Below, in pieces: positions 46,801 to 56,389 of a stretch of DNA of 64,000 bases. The translations under genes and the position numbers were made by a program. Location of the stretch: positions 45,666,242 to 45,730,241 of the forward strand of contig NC_061867.1 in the NCBI RefSeq assembly GCF_907164915.1. The letters are read 5' to 3'. The stretch's first letter is position 1. The number at the start of each line of letters is the position of its first letter. Under the pieces are notes generated by a model that had not been told where the DNA came from, did not search any database, and saw only the letters and a list, made by a program, of their open reading frames with translations. This stretch comes from Impatiens glandulifera (taxonomy: Eukaryota > Streptophyta > Magnoliopsida > Ericales > Balsaminaceae).

Positions 46801-47598
46801 ATAAAGTAGTCTTCTTATAGCATTCGTGACGCGAAAGAGAGGATCTCGTCACGCGAAAGAGGGTGCGAGAAAGAAAGAGGATGCGAAGATTAAAATTAAA
46901 TTATATATAATTAAACATATTTAATATGTTTGATAATTAAACATATTCAAAACTTATTTAATTTTAATATAATTTTTCGTTATATATTATATATAATCTT
47001 TGATTTCATTTGCATAATCTCGAGAAGAGATAATTAAACATATTAACAACATATTAAATTTAAAACTTATTCAAACTTATTTGATTTTAATCTAATTTTT
47101 CGTTATATTATATTATATATATAATTCATATTTTTTTATATATATAATATATATAAAATTTGAAAAAGTCTATTTCTATTTTTTTTCATATATAATATAT
47201 ATATATATATATATATAAAAGTTTGTAAAAGACTTTCGTCATGAGATTTTTCAAATTTGGAATAACACTGATGAATCTTTTCGTCATGAGACTTTCGTAA
47301 AAGATTGTGTTGTATCCCTAAAGAAGACTTAACAGTTATTAAGTATAGAAACATCTAAATAAAAGAATGTTATGTGGGGAGAGGTGGGAAATGATAGCCA
47401 GCATAATTTGATGGACTAGTTTCAGATAGAGAAATTTAGCAATAAAGAGTTGAAAATTCAAGATTTAACAAAAACAAAAAAGTACAAAATAATGAAGAAA
47501 CTTAAAAGTTTACAAAACGTACATATATGACTTCCAATTGAGTATGGAAGCAACTCGAAACCTGTTTGTCTTCCAATGGAAACACCTATGGCACCAAA
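46801..47598. other. AT-rich sequence with a diverged duplication
   Basis: Two similar AT-rich blocks (about 46905-47000 and 47025-47125) share ATTAAACATATT and TAATTTTTCGTTATAT. A (TA)n tract lies at about 47195-47218. The CGTGACGCGAAAG / CGTCACGCGAAAG words near 46806-46840 form a small inverted pair. No gene. Confidence 0.5.
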
Positions 47599-47603
47599 GA
47601 TTC

Positions 47604-48081
47604 TGTTAGGGTCTAAAATCAAGGCCTCGGTCCTAGAATAAATTCCAGTAACCTTTCTCGGCACCCGGTCTCGGTTCTATGGTGCAATGGGCCAGATTTC
47701 TGTTTTGTTGTTTTATTATTTTGTTTTGCTTTCCTTTTCTACTTTACAAACCGAATTCTGTTATTTTCTAGTTATTGTTGTAACCGAATATTTTGGGGCA
47801 AGACATCACCTATATAAGGATGATATTTCTTCTCTAAGGCCCCGTGAATGGAATAATGGAGATATGAACTTCGACCCTATTCATCTATTATTATTTAGTA
47901 TGGACTGTTTGGTATAGACCAACAGTATTTCTCTTCGCACCCTTGATTCTTCTAACCCCTCCCCCCAAATTCTCTATCGAAAACCTTCCGTTGCCTTTTG
48001 ATTGTAGAATTTCCACTGGTCTTATAGATCAAGAACTTGATTCTTGAACCCAAAACACACCTTACGAAACAAGTCGTAACA
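47604..48081 (+). mobile_element. Solo LTR
   Basis: 478 bp from TGTTAGGGTCTAAAATC to GTCGTAACA (TG..CA), flanked on both sides by the 5-bp duplication GATTC (47599-47603 and 48082-48086). There is no internal retroelement sequence and no partner, which is the expected product of LTR-LTR recombination. Orientation is inferred from a TATATAAGG box-like motif near 47810 and is not certain. Confidence 0.85.
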
Positions 48082-48096
48082 GATTCCATCGCACAC

Positions 48097-48174
48097 TGGA
48101 TTTGAGAAGTTTCAAGAAATGAGCACCAAAGACAATGGATTTGAGAAGTTTCACGAAATGAGCACCAAAGACTC
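48097..48174 (+). repeat. Tandem duplication, unit 39 bp
   Basis: TGGATTTGAGAAGTTTCA followed by GAAATGAGCACCAAAGAC occurs twice, starting at 48097 and 48136, with almost no change. It lies just right of the solo LTR. Confidence 0.9.
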
Positions 48175-48810
48175 CATAGCCTCCATCGTTCATGGTTGTC
48201 TTCGTCGTTGTATGCATGTCGTTTTGTCCGTCATTCGCCTCTTAGGGTTTAGAGAAAAGGAGGAGAAAATCGAGAAGAGAGAAAATGGGGAAAAAGAGCG
48301 GAAGAAAGAAATGAAAAAAATGAGGAAAATATAATAAATATTAAGGGCATTCTAGACATTTTTATAGACATTCTAATCGCGTCACGATAATGCATGCGTA
48401 CGAAATTGTCATTTTTGTAAACTTTATTATGACTTGAACATTTCCCAACAAGAGGTTATTATTAAGGTCATTTCTTCAAATTTTACTATCCCTTCACAAA
48501 ATCTTCATACTTTTAAAGAATGCATGATCTACAAGCATCACCTAAAAAAACATAGACTATTTTCAAAGATTATACTATAAAAATGAGGAAAATAACATTT
48601 GATTTGTATCATGAAATCATCACTAATTGATAACTTGAATAATCTTTTAACACTTTCTTTGTAACCTTTTTATTGAATTAGTAAATTAACTTTAATAAAT
48701 CTTAATATTAATAAAAAAATAATTAAAAAAGTATTAATATAATAATAATTTTAAACAAATATTCTATTAAATAAAGATATAAAAATGTAATCTTGATTTT
48801 TTCAAATAAT
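48175..48810. other. Intergenic sequence
   Basis: Purine-rich to about 48330, then AT-rich. The 71-aa plus-strand frame at 48119-48334 ends in a Lys/Glu-rich low-complexity tail and is not considered a gene. Confidence 0.5.
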
Positions 48811-48848
48811 CTCAGTCCAATCCTTTATACGTTTCTTTCTCCTCTGGT
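48811..48848 (+). repeat. Duplicate of the mutarotase leader segment
   Basis: 38 bases identical to 51527-51564, just before the mutarotase start codon. The two copies are now parted by the MULE; without it they would be about 100 bp apart. Confidence 0.95.
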
Positions 48849-48851
48849 AAA

Positions 48852-49190
48852 GGGAAATTGGACGAAATGACCCTGAAGAAAGGGCTATTTGCCTCTGTGG
48901 TCACCAGATAATTGAAATTGATCTGATGACCACTTTATTTTTTTTGGACAAAAATACCCTTTTCGCGTAACGCGGAGGGACTTCGCGTTTCGCGAAGGGA
49001 ATTTTTTTTATATAAATACTTAAAATTTTTCATTTCGGCATTTTCTTTCTCTCACTTCTCTCTCTTCTCTCTTCCTTCTCTTTCCTCTCTTCTCTTGACG
49101 GCGGTGGCACGGAGGGCACGGAGTCGGCACGGAGTCGGCACGATGAAACCCTAAACCAAAACCTAAACGAACACATTATACAGATCGACG
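48852..49190 (+). repeat. Left terminal inverted repeat of the Pack-MULE
   Basis: Runs from GGGAAATTGGACG to ATTATACAGATCGACGA. It carries extra repeats of GGCACGGAGTC and an extra CGTAACGCGGAGG insert compared with the right repeat. Confidence 0.9.
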
Positions 49191-49195
49191 AAGGG

Positions 49196-49254
49196 CTTCA
49201 CGTTTCGCGAAGGGGTTTCACGTTTCGCGAAGGGGCTTCACGTTTCGCGAAGGC
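49196..49254 (+). repeat. 20-bp subrepeat CTTCACGTTTCGCGAAGGGG, three copies
   Basis: Three near-perfect units, each with the palindrome TTCGCGAA. The same unit in inverse orientation occurs about five times at 50851-50941, near the other end of the MULE. Confidence 0.93.
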
Positions 49255-49559
49255 TCAGACGGTTGATGAGCCCTAATTTGTAAGTCAAGAACTTCTTCAG
49301 GTCGGTCTCTCTCTCCCTCCCTCGATCCGAATTAAGAATCATGTGAATGCTTATTGAATCTTCTTCTTCTAATGATTCATCTTTGATCTCGCCTAGGTTA
49401 TTTTCGGATTAATTTGTCTTATCATAATGTCTTCTTACTTGCAGCTTCAATCCCGTGCATTGCTAGTTAGGGCTAGCATTTCTGTACTAGGATCTAGTTG
49501 ATTATTGAAGAATTCTATCTGTATTCGATCTAGATCATAACTTAATCTCCTTTGTAATG

Positions 49560-49696
49560 TGTTTTGTTGGTCTCTCTTTGGCAGAAGCAGAAGAAACAAG
49601 GTCAATTAGGGCTTGCAAGAGGAAGAAATGGTGAAAGTATCTACCTTCTTTGGAATGACAGTGGGTGCCTTCGTCTTCTGGCAATCCATGCCTTAG
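49560..49696 (+). pseudogene. Captured 5' end of a small unknown plant gene
   Basis: A probable intron end (CTCTCTTTGGCAG, about 49572-49584) is followed by leader sequence and an ATG at 49628 opening MVKVSTFFGMTVGAFVFWQ and stopping three codons later (49694-49696). The peptide looks like the N-terminus of a small single-pass membrane protein conserved in plants that starts with a similar VKVSTYFGM block. That recollection is not checked. It is most simply a captured first exon. Confidence 0.5.
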
Positions 49697-50224
49697 TTGG
49701 AAAATAAATATTTTGAGACTTAGATTTGCGAGTTTGTGATGGGCGTTATTTTTCAACAATTTTAGGCTGTCATTTGACATTATATGAAAAATGTAGATAA
49801 TGCTATATTTTGATATTATATGAAATTCAATCTTGAAATCCGACAGATTCGATTAGGATCTCATTTCTATTTCGGAAGATCTTCACACTTTTTAATATGT
49901 TTATTTTATTTTCTTTCACAATGGTTTATTTGTCGCATTTAAACGACTATTCATTTCATCGACCATCTAAATAATATATATAAATCAAAATCTATAGGAA
50001 CCCACCACAACGCTTTATTTGAAACTGATATTTGTTACATGCATCTTTAACAGAAATCACAATTCAATAAGAAAATTGTCTAAAATTTCAATAATGATTT
50101 TGTAAGTTATTGGAACATACTATATCTGTAAGAGTATACATCTTTTTCCTGAAGATTGTATATCTGTAAGAGTATACATCTTTTTCCTGAAGACTGTACT
50201 CCTAAAAGAATGAAACTAATATAC

Positions 50225-50837
50225 AAAAGAAGTTGTTTCCTTCCTCTCATGCTGACTCTTCTAGCAACATCCCATGCCTTGAGAGGTGCAAGCTCACCGG
50301 CTTGAGATGCAAAGAAGGATTCGTAACCGGGTGAATCAAATGCAAAACATGTATGTTTAGATCCCTCTCGAGGAAGCCATGCCATTGCAAATCTCCTCGA
50401 TTCCTCTGGATTGAGCTGGTAGTATCAACCTCCACCAACCCTATACTGCTACTAATATCTATTTCATTTGCATGCATTTCCTGAACCATCTGGTGATCAT
50501 AAGGGAAGGCCAAACATCCTGACAGTTGAGTCAACACTTGTAGAACTAGAAATGGCTACAAATTTATAGATCACCAATGATTGGTAAACTTAAAACACAG
50601 CCAAGGCCACTACAACTCTCCATTTGAAGAAGTATTTCTTATTCATTCCTTGTACAATTGAGGGTGCTGCTTTGAAAGAGATACACTCACATCCTATTAT
50701 AAAACACAAACAATTTACTTTTCCGGTTCACGATTATCCAGAATAAATAGAATCAGCCAGAGGCAAAGATATACCTTGTCAAAAAGTCCAAGAACTAAAA
50801 CTGGTACTGAAGTGAAGATAACATTATACAAAAACTA
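50225..50837 (-). pseudogene. Captured C-terminal exons of an ALA3-like phospholipid flippase (P4-ATPase)
   Basis: On the minus strand 50837-50775 encodes LYNVIFTSVPVLVLGLFDK and stops at a GT donor. From 50693, after an AG acceptor, comes DVSVSLSKQHPQLYKE, then FFKWRVVVALAVF and MFGL with frame damage. Then about 50510-50225 gives FPYDHQMVQEMHANE, PREGSKH and [15 protein letters not shown], then KAWDVARR. These blocks occur in the same order near the C-terminus of plant ALA3-type P4-ATPases, which flip phospholipids across Golgi/plasma membranes. Catalytic P-type ATPase motifs are absent, so it is only a tail fragment with frameshifts and stops. Introns seem partly retained, so capture was probably from genomic DNA. 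Confidence 0.87.
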
Positions 50838-50850
50838 AAATGTGAAGCCA

Positions 50851-50941
50851 TCGCGAAACGTGAAGCCCTTCGCGAAACGTGAAGCCCTTCGCGAAACGTG
50901 AAGCCCTTCACGAAACGTGAAGGCCTTCGCGAAACGTGAAG
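50851..50941 (-). repeat. 20-bp subrepeat, about five copies, inverted to the left block
   Basis: Units of CTTCGCGAAACGTGAAGCC on the plus strand, the reverse complement of the left array unit. It lies about 215 bases inside the right terminal repeat. Confidence 0.92.
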
Positions 50942-51156
50942 TCGTGAAAATTAAATTAATGTATCCTGAAACGAAACCGAATCAGAGCATCATTAACTAC
51001 AAACATATCATCGACAAGATGAACAACCAAGATGAACAATAAGATGAACAATAAGATAAACAATAAAAAAATCTCATGATTTAGGGTTTAAAGATGAACA
51101 CAATGGAAATAATAACATAAATCGATCCAATCACCTGATATTAGAACGAGTTTTCG

Positions 51157-51457
51157 TCGTCGATCTGTATAATGTGTTCGTTTAGGTTTTGGTTTAGGGT
51201 TTCGCCGTGCCGACGCCGTGCCGCCGTCAAGAGAAGAGAGGAAAGAGAGGGAAGAGAGAAGAGAGAGAAGTGAGAGAAAGAAAATGCCGAAATAAAATTT
51301 TTTAAGTATTTATATAAAAAAATTCCCTTCGCGAAACGCGAAGTGAAAAGGGTATTTTTGTCCAAAAAAAATAAAGTGGTCATCAGATCAATTTTAATTA
51401 TCTGGTGACCACGGAGGCAAATAGCCTCTTCTTCAGGGTCATTTCGTCCAATTTCCC
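51157..51457 (-). repeat. Right terminal inverted repeat of the Pack-MULE
   Basis: Reverse complement of the left end, from CGTCGATCTGTATAATGTG to CGTCCAATTTCCC. Frames running through it (such as 51141-51527 minus) are chance. Confidence 0.92.
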
Positions 51458-51581
51458 CTGGTAAATGGCATGTAATCTTGTCATTTAAGATGATCCAAAC
51501 ATAAAAAAAAAAGGAGTTCATCATCACTCAGTCCAATCCTTTATACGTTTCTTTCTCCTCTGGTTTCGTGTTCTATCAGCC

Positions 51582-54440
51582 ATGGCAGATACTCAGCAGA
51601 AAAAGCCCGAGGTTTTTGAACTCAACAATGGAACTATGCAGGTTAAGATTAGCAACTATGGCTGCACTATCATCTCCTTGTGCGTGCCCGACAAAGATGG
51701 TACCCACTGCACTTATCTTTTCCAGAATTCTTCTCTGTTGATGCTTCTATAATCTCATCTGTATTTGTTTCAGGAAAGCTTTCCGACGTTGTCCTAGGAT
51801 TCGATTCTCTCGAGCCCTACTTGGTCAGTTTCTCGACGGCTTTCATTCCGATTATTCTAAAATTATGATGAAATTCAAACTGATCTACTTGATTAAATCA
51901 GCGTTTTGATAGATCTGATGTTTCTAGATATCTTTCTCTTATTTTTTGTTTGATCCAGCAAGGTGCTGCACCATTCTTTGGTTGTATTGTGGGTAGAGTA
52001 GCTAATAGAATCAAAGATGGAAAATTTACAATCGATGGAACTGAATACTCATTGGGTATCAATAAACCCCCAAATAGTCTCCATGGTATGCTGTCTTTAC
52101 CATTTCAATTGAAGTTTTGCTATTGTTTATGTTGAGGAATTTGTAAGATTCAATTCATATCGTTATTGATATCCAAATTGAGTAACACCCTTAATCTGAA
52201 GATTTCCATGGTTGATCTGCATATGATGGTTTCTGTTTTACTCATCTTACATGCTCAAAAAATAGTTTACTAATGAATCATCACATTAGAATTTAGAACT
52301 TGTCTACATGAAATTGTCAGTTGATTTGCTGCTGTGATTGTTATTATAGGTTGGAGAATTTGTATAGGTCATGGATGTGGATTAACATTGTTCTGGCTGT
52401 TTTCTATCTCTTGTTGCTAAACCCTTTTATAATATCATCGTCTTCATAATCTTGATTTGTGGAAAGGCATGACGAGCCTTATTTTAATAAATGAAAGTGT
52501 TTGCGACAAAAACAACAATGAAAAGCGAAAAAGAAATATACCCAACAGGCTGTGTATCATAAACAATAAAACAAGAAATGTTGAACTGTCATTCTCTCAA
52601 ATTTTCCCAATCAACACTTGGATCAAATTGGGTTTTTGAGAGTAGAGTTAGTACACTCATCCTCATTTTTTGTAGAAAAGTTGGTTGATCGCGGATTGTT
52701 TTGTATATTTATTTCAGTATTTACTTTGCATATAGAAGCATGTCACAGTCGGTTTCATATTTGCCCTTTTGTTTTTCATTGTCTACGAGAACAAAAGAAC
52801 GAATGGATCTGGTAGAATTTCCAAGAAATTCTTTCATTTCTTCCAGAAATAAAAGAAACTTTTCTTTTTCACTCTTGCATTTCTTTCAGTTTAGATCTCA
52901 TAAACAATTGCAACACAAGAGCATATGAGGATGCTTGAGAAGTGTTGGATATTTGCCTTTGTGCCTGTTTTCTTTTTGAAATGTTTTGTGTTAATAAAGC
53001 TGTTACCTTGACTTCTATTAATACAAACATTGTATACAAGTCTTTCACATGTGAATGTCCATTGAAATCTTTTTTTTTTTAATATTTAAAATTCATAATT
53101 TTACAAATAGTGTCAATATACCAATCCTAAACACGCAATGTAAATGTTCTCATTGAACACCTCAATCATTAAGCCACGTTGAATTGGTTTATTTCCTTAA
53201 TATATATTTTAGACCTCAGTTTTTTCTTGGAGTAGGCTAACATAGAATCCCAATGCTATGACCCTCACTTCAATCAGGATGCTCTGCTCTCAGTGAGGAT
53301 CAAACTTGAGACATCGACCTTTTAAGTTCAAGACGCTTTACCACTTGAGCTAATGTTGATGTTTATTTTCAATGGCATGTTTTTTCTTTGTCAAATCCTT
53401 TAATATTTATTTGATATCTATTGCTTTCAAAATAGTTCTTAATGTAGATTCTTCTCTTTTGTGTAGGTGGATTCAAGGGCTTTGATAAGGTTGTTTGGGA
53501 AGTTGTCGACTATAACCAGGGCGAGAATCCCTCCATTACATTTAAGTATCGCAGTTACGATGGGGAGGAAGGTATGATTTCCACCCTCTTTGAGCCTATT
53601 TCAAAACTAGTATCTAACACAATCACTGTCTCATTTAAAAATCGTCAAAGTTAAAATTGAAAGTGGTTTTCCGTTTGGTACAAGATTTTTTCTAGATCAT
53701 GGTCTAATTTTTTGGTTTCATTCCAATCTCGATCATAATCAGATTATTTTGATAGATCTTGATAGTATAACAAATGTAGATTTTTCATATGATAACCTTT
53801 CCCAAAAATCACAGGTTACCCTGGTGATGTCTCCATAACCGCAACCTACAAACTAACTTCGAAGACAACATTAAGACTCGACATGGAAGCAACACCCGAA
53901 AACAAGCCAACTCCGATAAACCTAGCCCAACACACATACTGGAACTTAGCTGGTCACAACTCAGGAACAATTCTAGACCACACGATTCAAATCTCCGCAC
54001 AACACGTCACTCCAGTGGACGAAAACACAGTCCCAACCGGCGAAATCACACCCGTCAAAGGAACACCCTTCGATTTCACAGTCGAAAAGAGAGTTGGTGA
54101 ATCAATTCACGAAGTTGTTGGTTTAGGGTATGACCACAATTATGTTCTAGATTGTGGTGAAGAGAAAGGTGGCTTGAAACATGCTGCTAAAGTGAAGGAC
54201 AGGTCTAGTTGTAGGGTCTTGAATTTATGGACAGATGCACCGGGTGTGCAGTTTTACACAGGTAATTATGTGAATGGAGTTGTTGGTAAAGGTGGGGCTG
54301 CTTATGGGAAACACTCTGGTCTTTGTTTGGAAACGCAAGGGTTTCCCAATGCGATAAATCAATCGAACTTTCCTTCTGTTGTTTTTAGGGTTGGTGAAAA
54401 GTATAGGCATAGTATGTTGTTTGAGTTCTCTTTGGAATAA
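51582..54440 (+). CDS. Aldose 1-epimerase (galactose mutarotase)
   Basis: Interconverts the alpha and beta anomers of aldoses such as D-galactose and D-glucose; expected to be cytosolic, as no targeting signal is seen. Five exons join in frame with GT-AG introns: 51582-51699, 51774-51823, 51959-52085, 53467-53571 and 53815-54440 (341 aa, the usual length). Landmarks are GRVANRI (substrate Arg73), SLHGG with catalytic His98, AQHTYWNL with His173, YDHNYVL with Asp240 and CLETQGFPN with catalytic Glu306; all expected active-site residues are present. The ATG at 51582 gives MADTQQKKPEV. Its leader segment is duplicated upstream, and a Pack-MULE sits about 125 bases before the start, which could alter its promoter. 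Confidence 0.96.
53212..53360 (-). mobile_element. tRNA-derived SINE-like element in mutarotase intron 3
   Basis: Minus strand: A-box-like TTAGCTCAAGTGGTAAAGCG (about 53336-53355) and B-box-like TCAAGTTTGATCC (about 53298-53310), then a short body toward a T-run on the plus strand at 53220-53226. Layout matches a tRNA-derived SINE. Confidence 0.55.
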
Positions 54441-54951
54441 ATGAAACTGTGGTTTATGGGAAAGTGAGAGTAAGTAGAAGGGAATAAAATTTGGATATGG
54501 TATATGAAGAGTTTAGCAATATCTTTGATGATACTTTGGATTTGGATGATTATAATAAATTTATTTTGAGAAAGTTCTATTTTAAGCACCATTACTATCT
54601 CATTAGAAATTTGTCAAAGTTTTGTTGTTCTTTTTGTTTGGTTTAAGATTAATTTTTAATCATGATTCTGATTATTTTCTAAAATATTGTGATTTTTGAA
54701 AAACTACTTTATGCCTGTTTTTGGTAGTCTACAGTGTTCTACAATTTGCTAGAAATATTATAAATTGATAGGGTGAAATGGCTTAGTAAGGATTAAAGAA
54801 AGTTACTAATTCTTTTTACACCAAATGGTTTCAATAATTCAATCACATAAATTGTTAAAAAAAAATTGGTTGTCAAAGAAATAGAATATATTTTAACATT
54901 GTAATTGTTCTATGATCTAGTCACCCTACAGTTAAAAAAGAATTGGACCAA
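54441..54951. other. Mutarotase 3' flank
   Basis: Contains a probable 3' UTR. A segment at about 54555-54725 (AAATTTGTCAAAGTT, TTTGTTTGGTTTAAGATTA, ATCATGATTCTGATTATTTT) is related to MITE-like copies near 53600-53790, 57120-57370 and 59090-59345. Confidence 0.45.
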
Positions 54952-55322
54952 GTGTTGCAAATGAGTCAAGTTACTCGCGAGACGCTCGATTAAAACTCAA
55001 CTTGAGTTTGACTTTGATCAAGTTTGAGTGTAGATCGAGCCGACTCGTTTAATATTCGAGTCAAACTCGAATTCATATAATACTTGCATGATAGTTTGTC
55101 GAACTTTTTCGAGCATGATAATAAATAATATATTTATTTATTTATTTTAATATTAAAACCTAAAATTTAAAACAAATATATTTTTTTCACAAATATTTGA
55201 AACCTTAATTTTAGTTCGAGTTTTTCAAGTCGAGCCGAGTTTGTAGGTAATAGTCAAGTCGAGCTCAAATTTATAAAAAATACTTAATCGAGTCGAGCTG
55301 GTTTGACTCGTTTGCAGTCCTA
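54952..55322. mobile_element. hAT-type MITE, about 370 bp
   Basis: The inner ends TGCAAATGAGTCAA (54956-54969) and TTGACTCGTTTGCA (55303-55316) are inverted repeats with one mismatch. The outer right edge reads TAGGACTGCAAACGAGTCAA in reverse complement, like many plant hAT MITE ends. Words such as TCGAGTCGAGC recur inside in both orientations. An 8-bp target duplication could not be confirmed. Confidence 0.65.
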
Positions 55323-56389
55323 ATAAAACTATAGAAAGATTATTTAGGACCATATAATTCATTTAATTTTGTTTGAAGAAAGCCTTTTTTTTTTTCACTA
55401 AATTTTAGATTTAATATATAAAAAATTAACTTTTAACCAGATATTAGTCCAACTAAAATGTTCAAATTAAATTTAGAAAGCTAGCCCAATTCGTCTTCTT
55501 AATGGGAATGAAGTTCGTTGTTTAAAATATCATAATGAGAATCAAATTGTCACTTAAAATATCATAATTGGTAATATATACATAATATATATATATATAT
55601 ATGAGAGAATCAGTTAAATGTTTAATCGATTATTTTTAAAACAAGGTCAATGGCAACTTATGTAGTGATCGACTTTCCCAACATAATGCTTCGTTTGTGA
55701 CAAAAGAAAGAACATGCTTAAACAATACTCTTTTTCAAAGACTCTAATTCAAAAAGTGAGATAAATATATTTAAATCAAACATCTTACTTTGTGAAAAAA
55801 TTTAAATGTCTTCTTTATTGGTGGTAGACTTGTAGTGGATATTCATTTTTTAAAGTTGTTTAATTGTTTTTTTCAAGTAGATTACCAACTCCTATGAAAT
55901 TTGTAAATTTATGTCTTACAACTTACTATAACAAGACTACCATAGTTGTGAAATCTATTAATCAAATGCCTTTGCACTTTTCTATTTTCTAAAAGATCAG
56001 TATTTGTTATGTTTGCTAAAAAAACATAATATTTATAAATATTCTAATCATTATTCAAAAAACCAATTTCAAAATATGCCCATTGTTAACTGAAAAGTTA
56101 CAGATGACAAGTCCTTACACAACTATTACTACACATACCTCTATTACAAGAATAATTTCCAATACACAAGATTTGCAAATTGGAAATGGTCCATAATCTC
56201 TAACAAAATTGAATTTCTAACACGCAGGTAGAAGCAATTGATCCCATACCGAAAAACCAAAACTAGAAAATTTGGATTTTCTTTCGACAACTTCCAGTAC
56301 ATATCTGAATGACACGTGATTACGGGTATTATTTATATGTTTGCAAAACAAAAGAAGTAGGTAGTGTACTACTAGAAAAGATATACCCT
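55323..56389. other. Intergenic sequence and OZ gene 3' flank
   Basis: AT-rich, with a (TA)n tract near 55586-55602. The last 200-300 bases are less AT-rich and probably hold the 3' UTR of the minus-strand OZ gene. Confidence 0.45.

Larger units (their letters stand above)
48852..51457. mobile_element. Pack-MULE: Mutator-like element with captured gene fragments
   Basis: Long terminal inverted repeats (48852-about 49190 and about 51157-51457) start GGGAAATTGGACGAAATGAC and match over 300 bases apart from small expansions. An 8-bp direct repeat CTGGTAAA flanks both ends (48844-48851, 51458-51465); 9 bp is usual for MULEs, 8-10 is known. No transposase is present. The interior carries pieces of unrelated host genes: a short leader-plus-start fragment near 49600-49696 and C-terminal exons of a P4-ATPase at 50225-50837. 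That is the definition of a Pack-MULE. The right end lies about 125 bases upstream of the mutarotase start codon. Confidence 0.93.

Noticed and set aside
51141..51527. 128-aa minus-strand frame
   Set aside because: Runs through the MULE terminal repeat and its low-complexity GA tract; no family resemblance.
52457..52928. Plus-strand frames in mutarotase intron 3
   Set aside because: They overlap each other, lie wholly within an intron and show no motif; Phe/Ser-rich chance frames.
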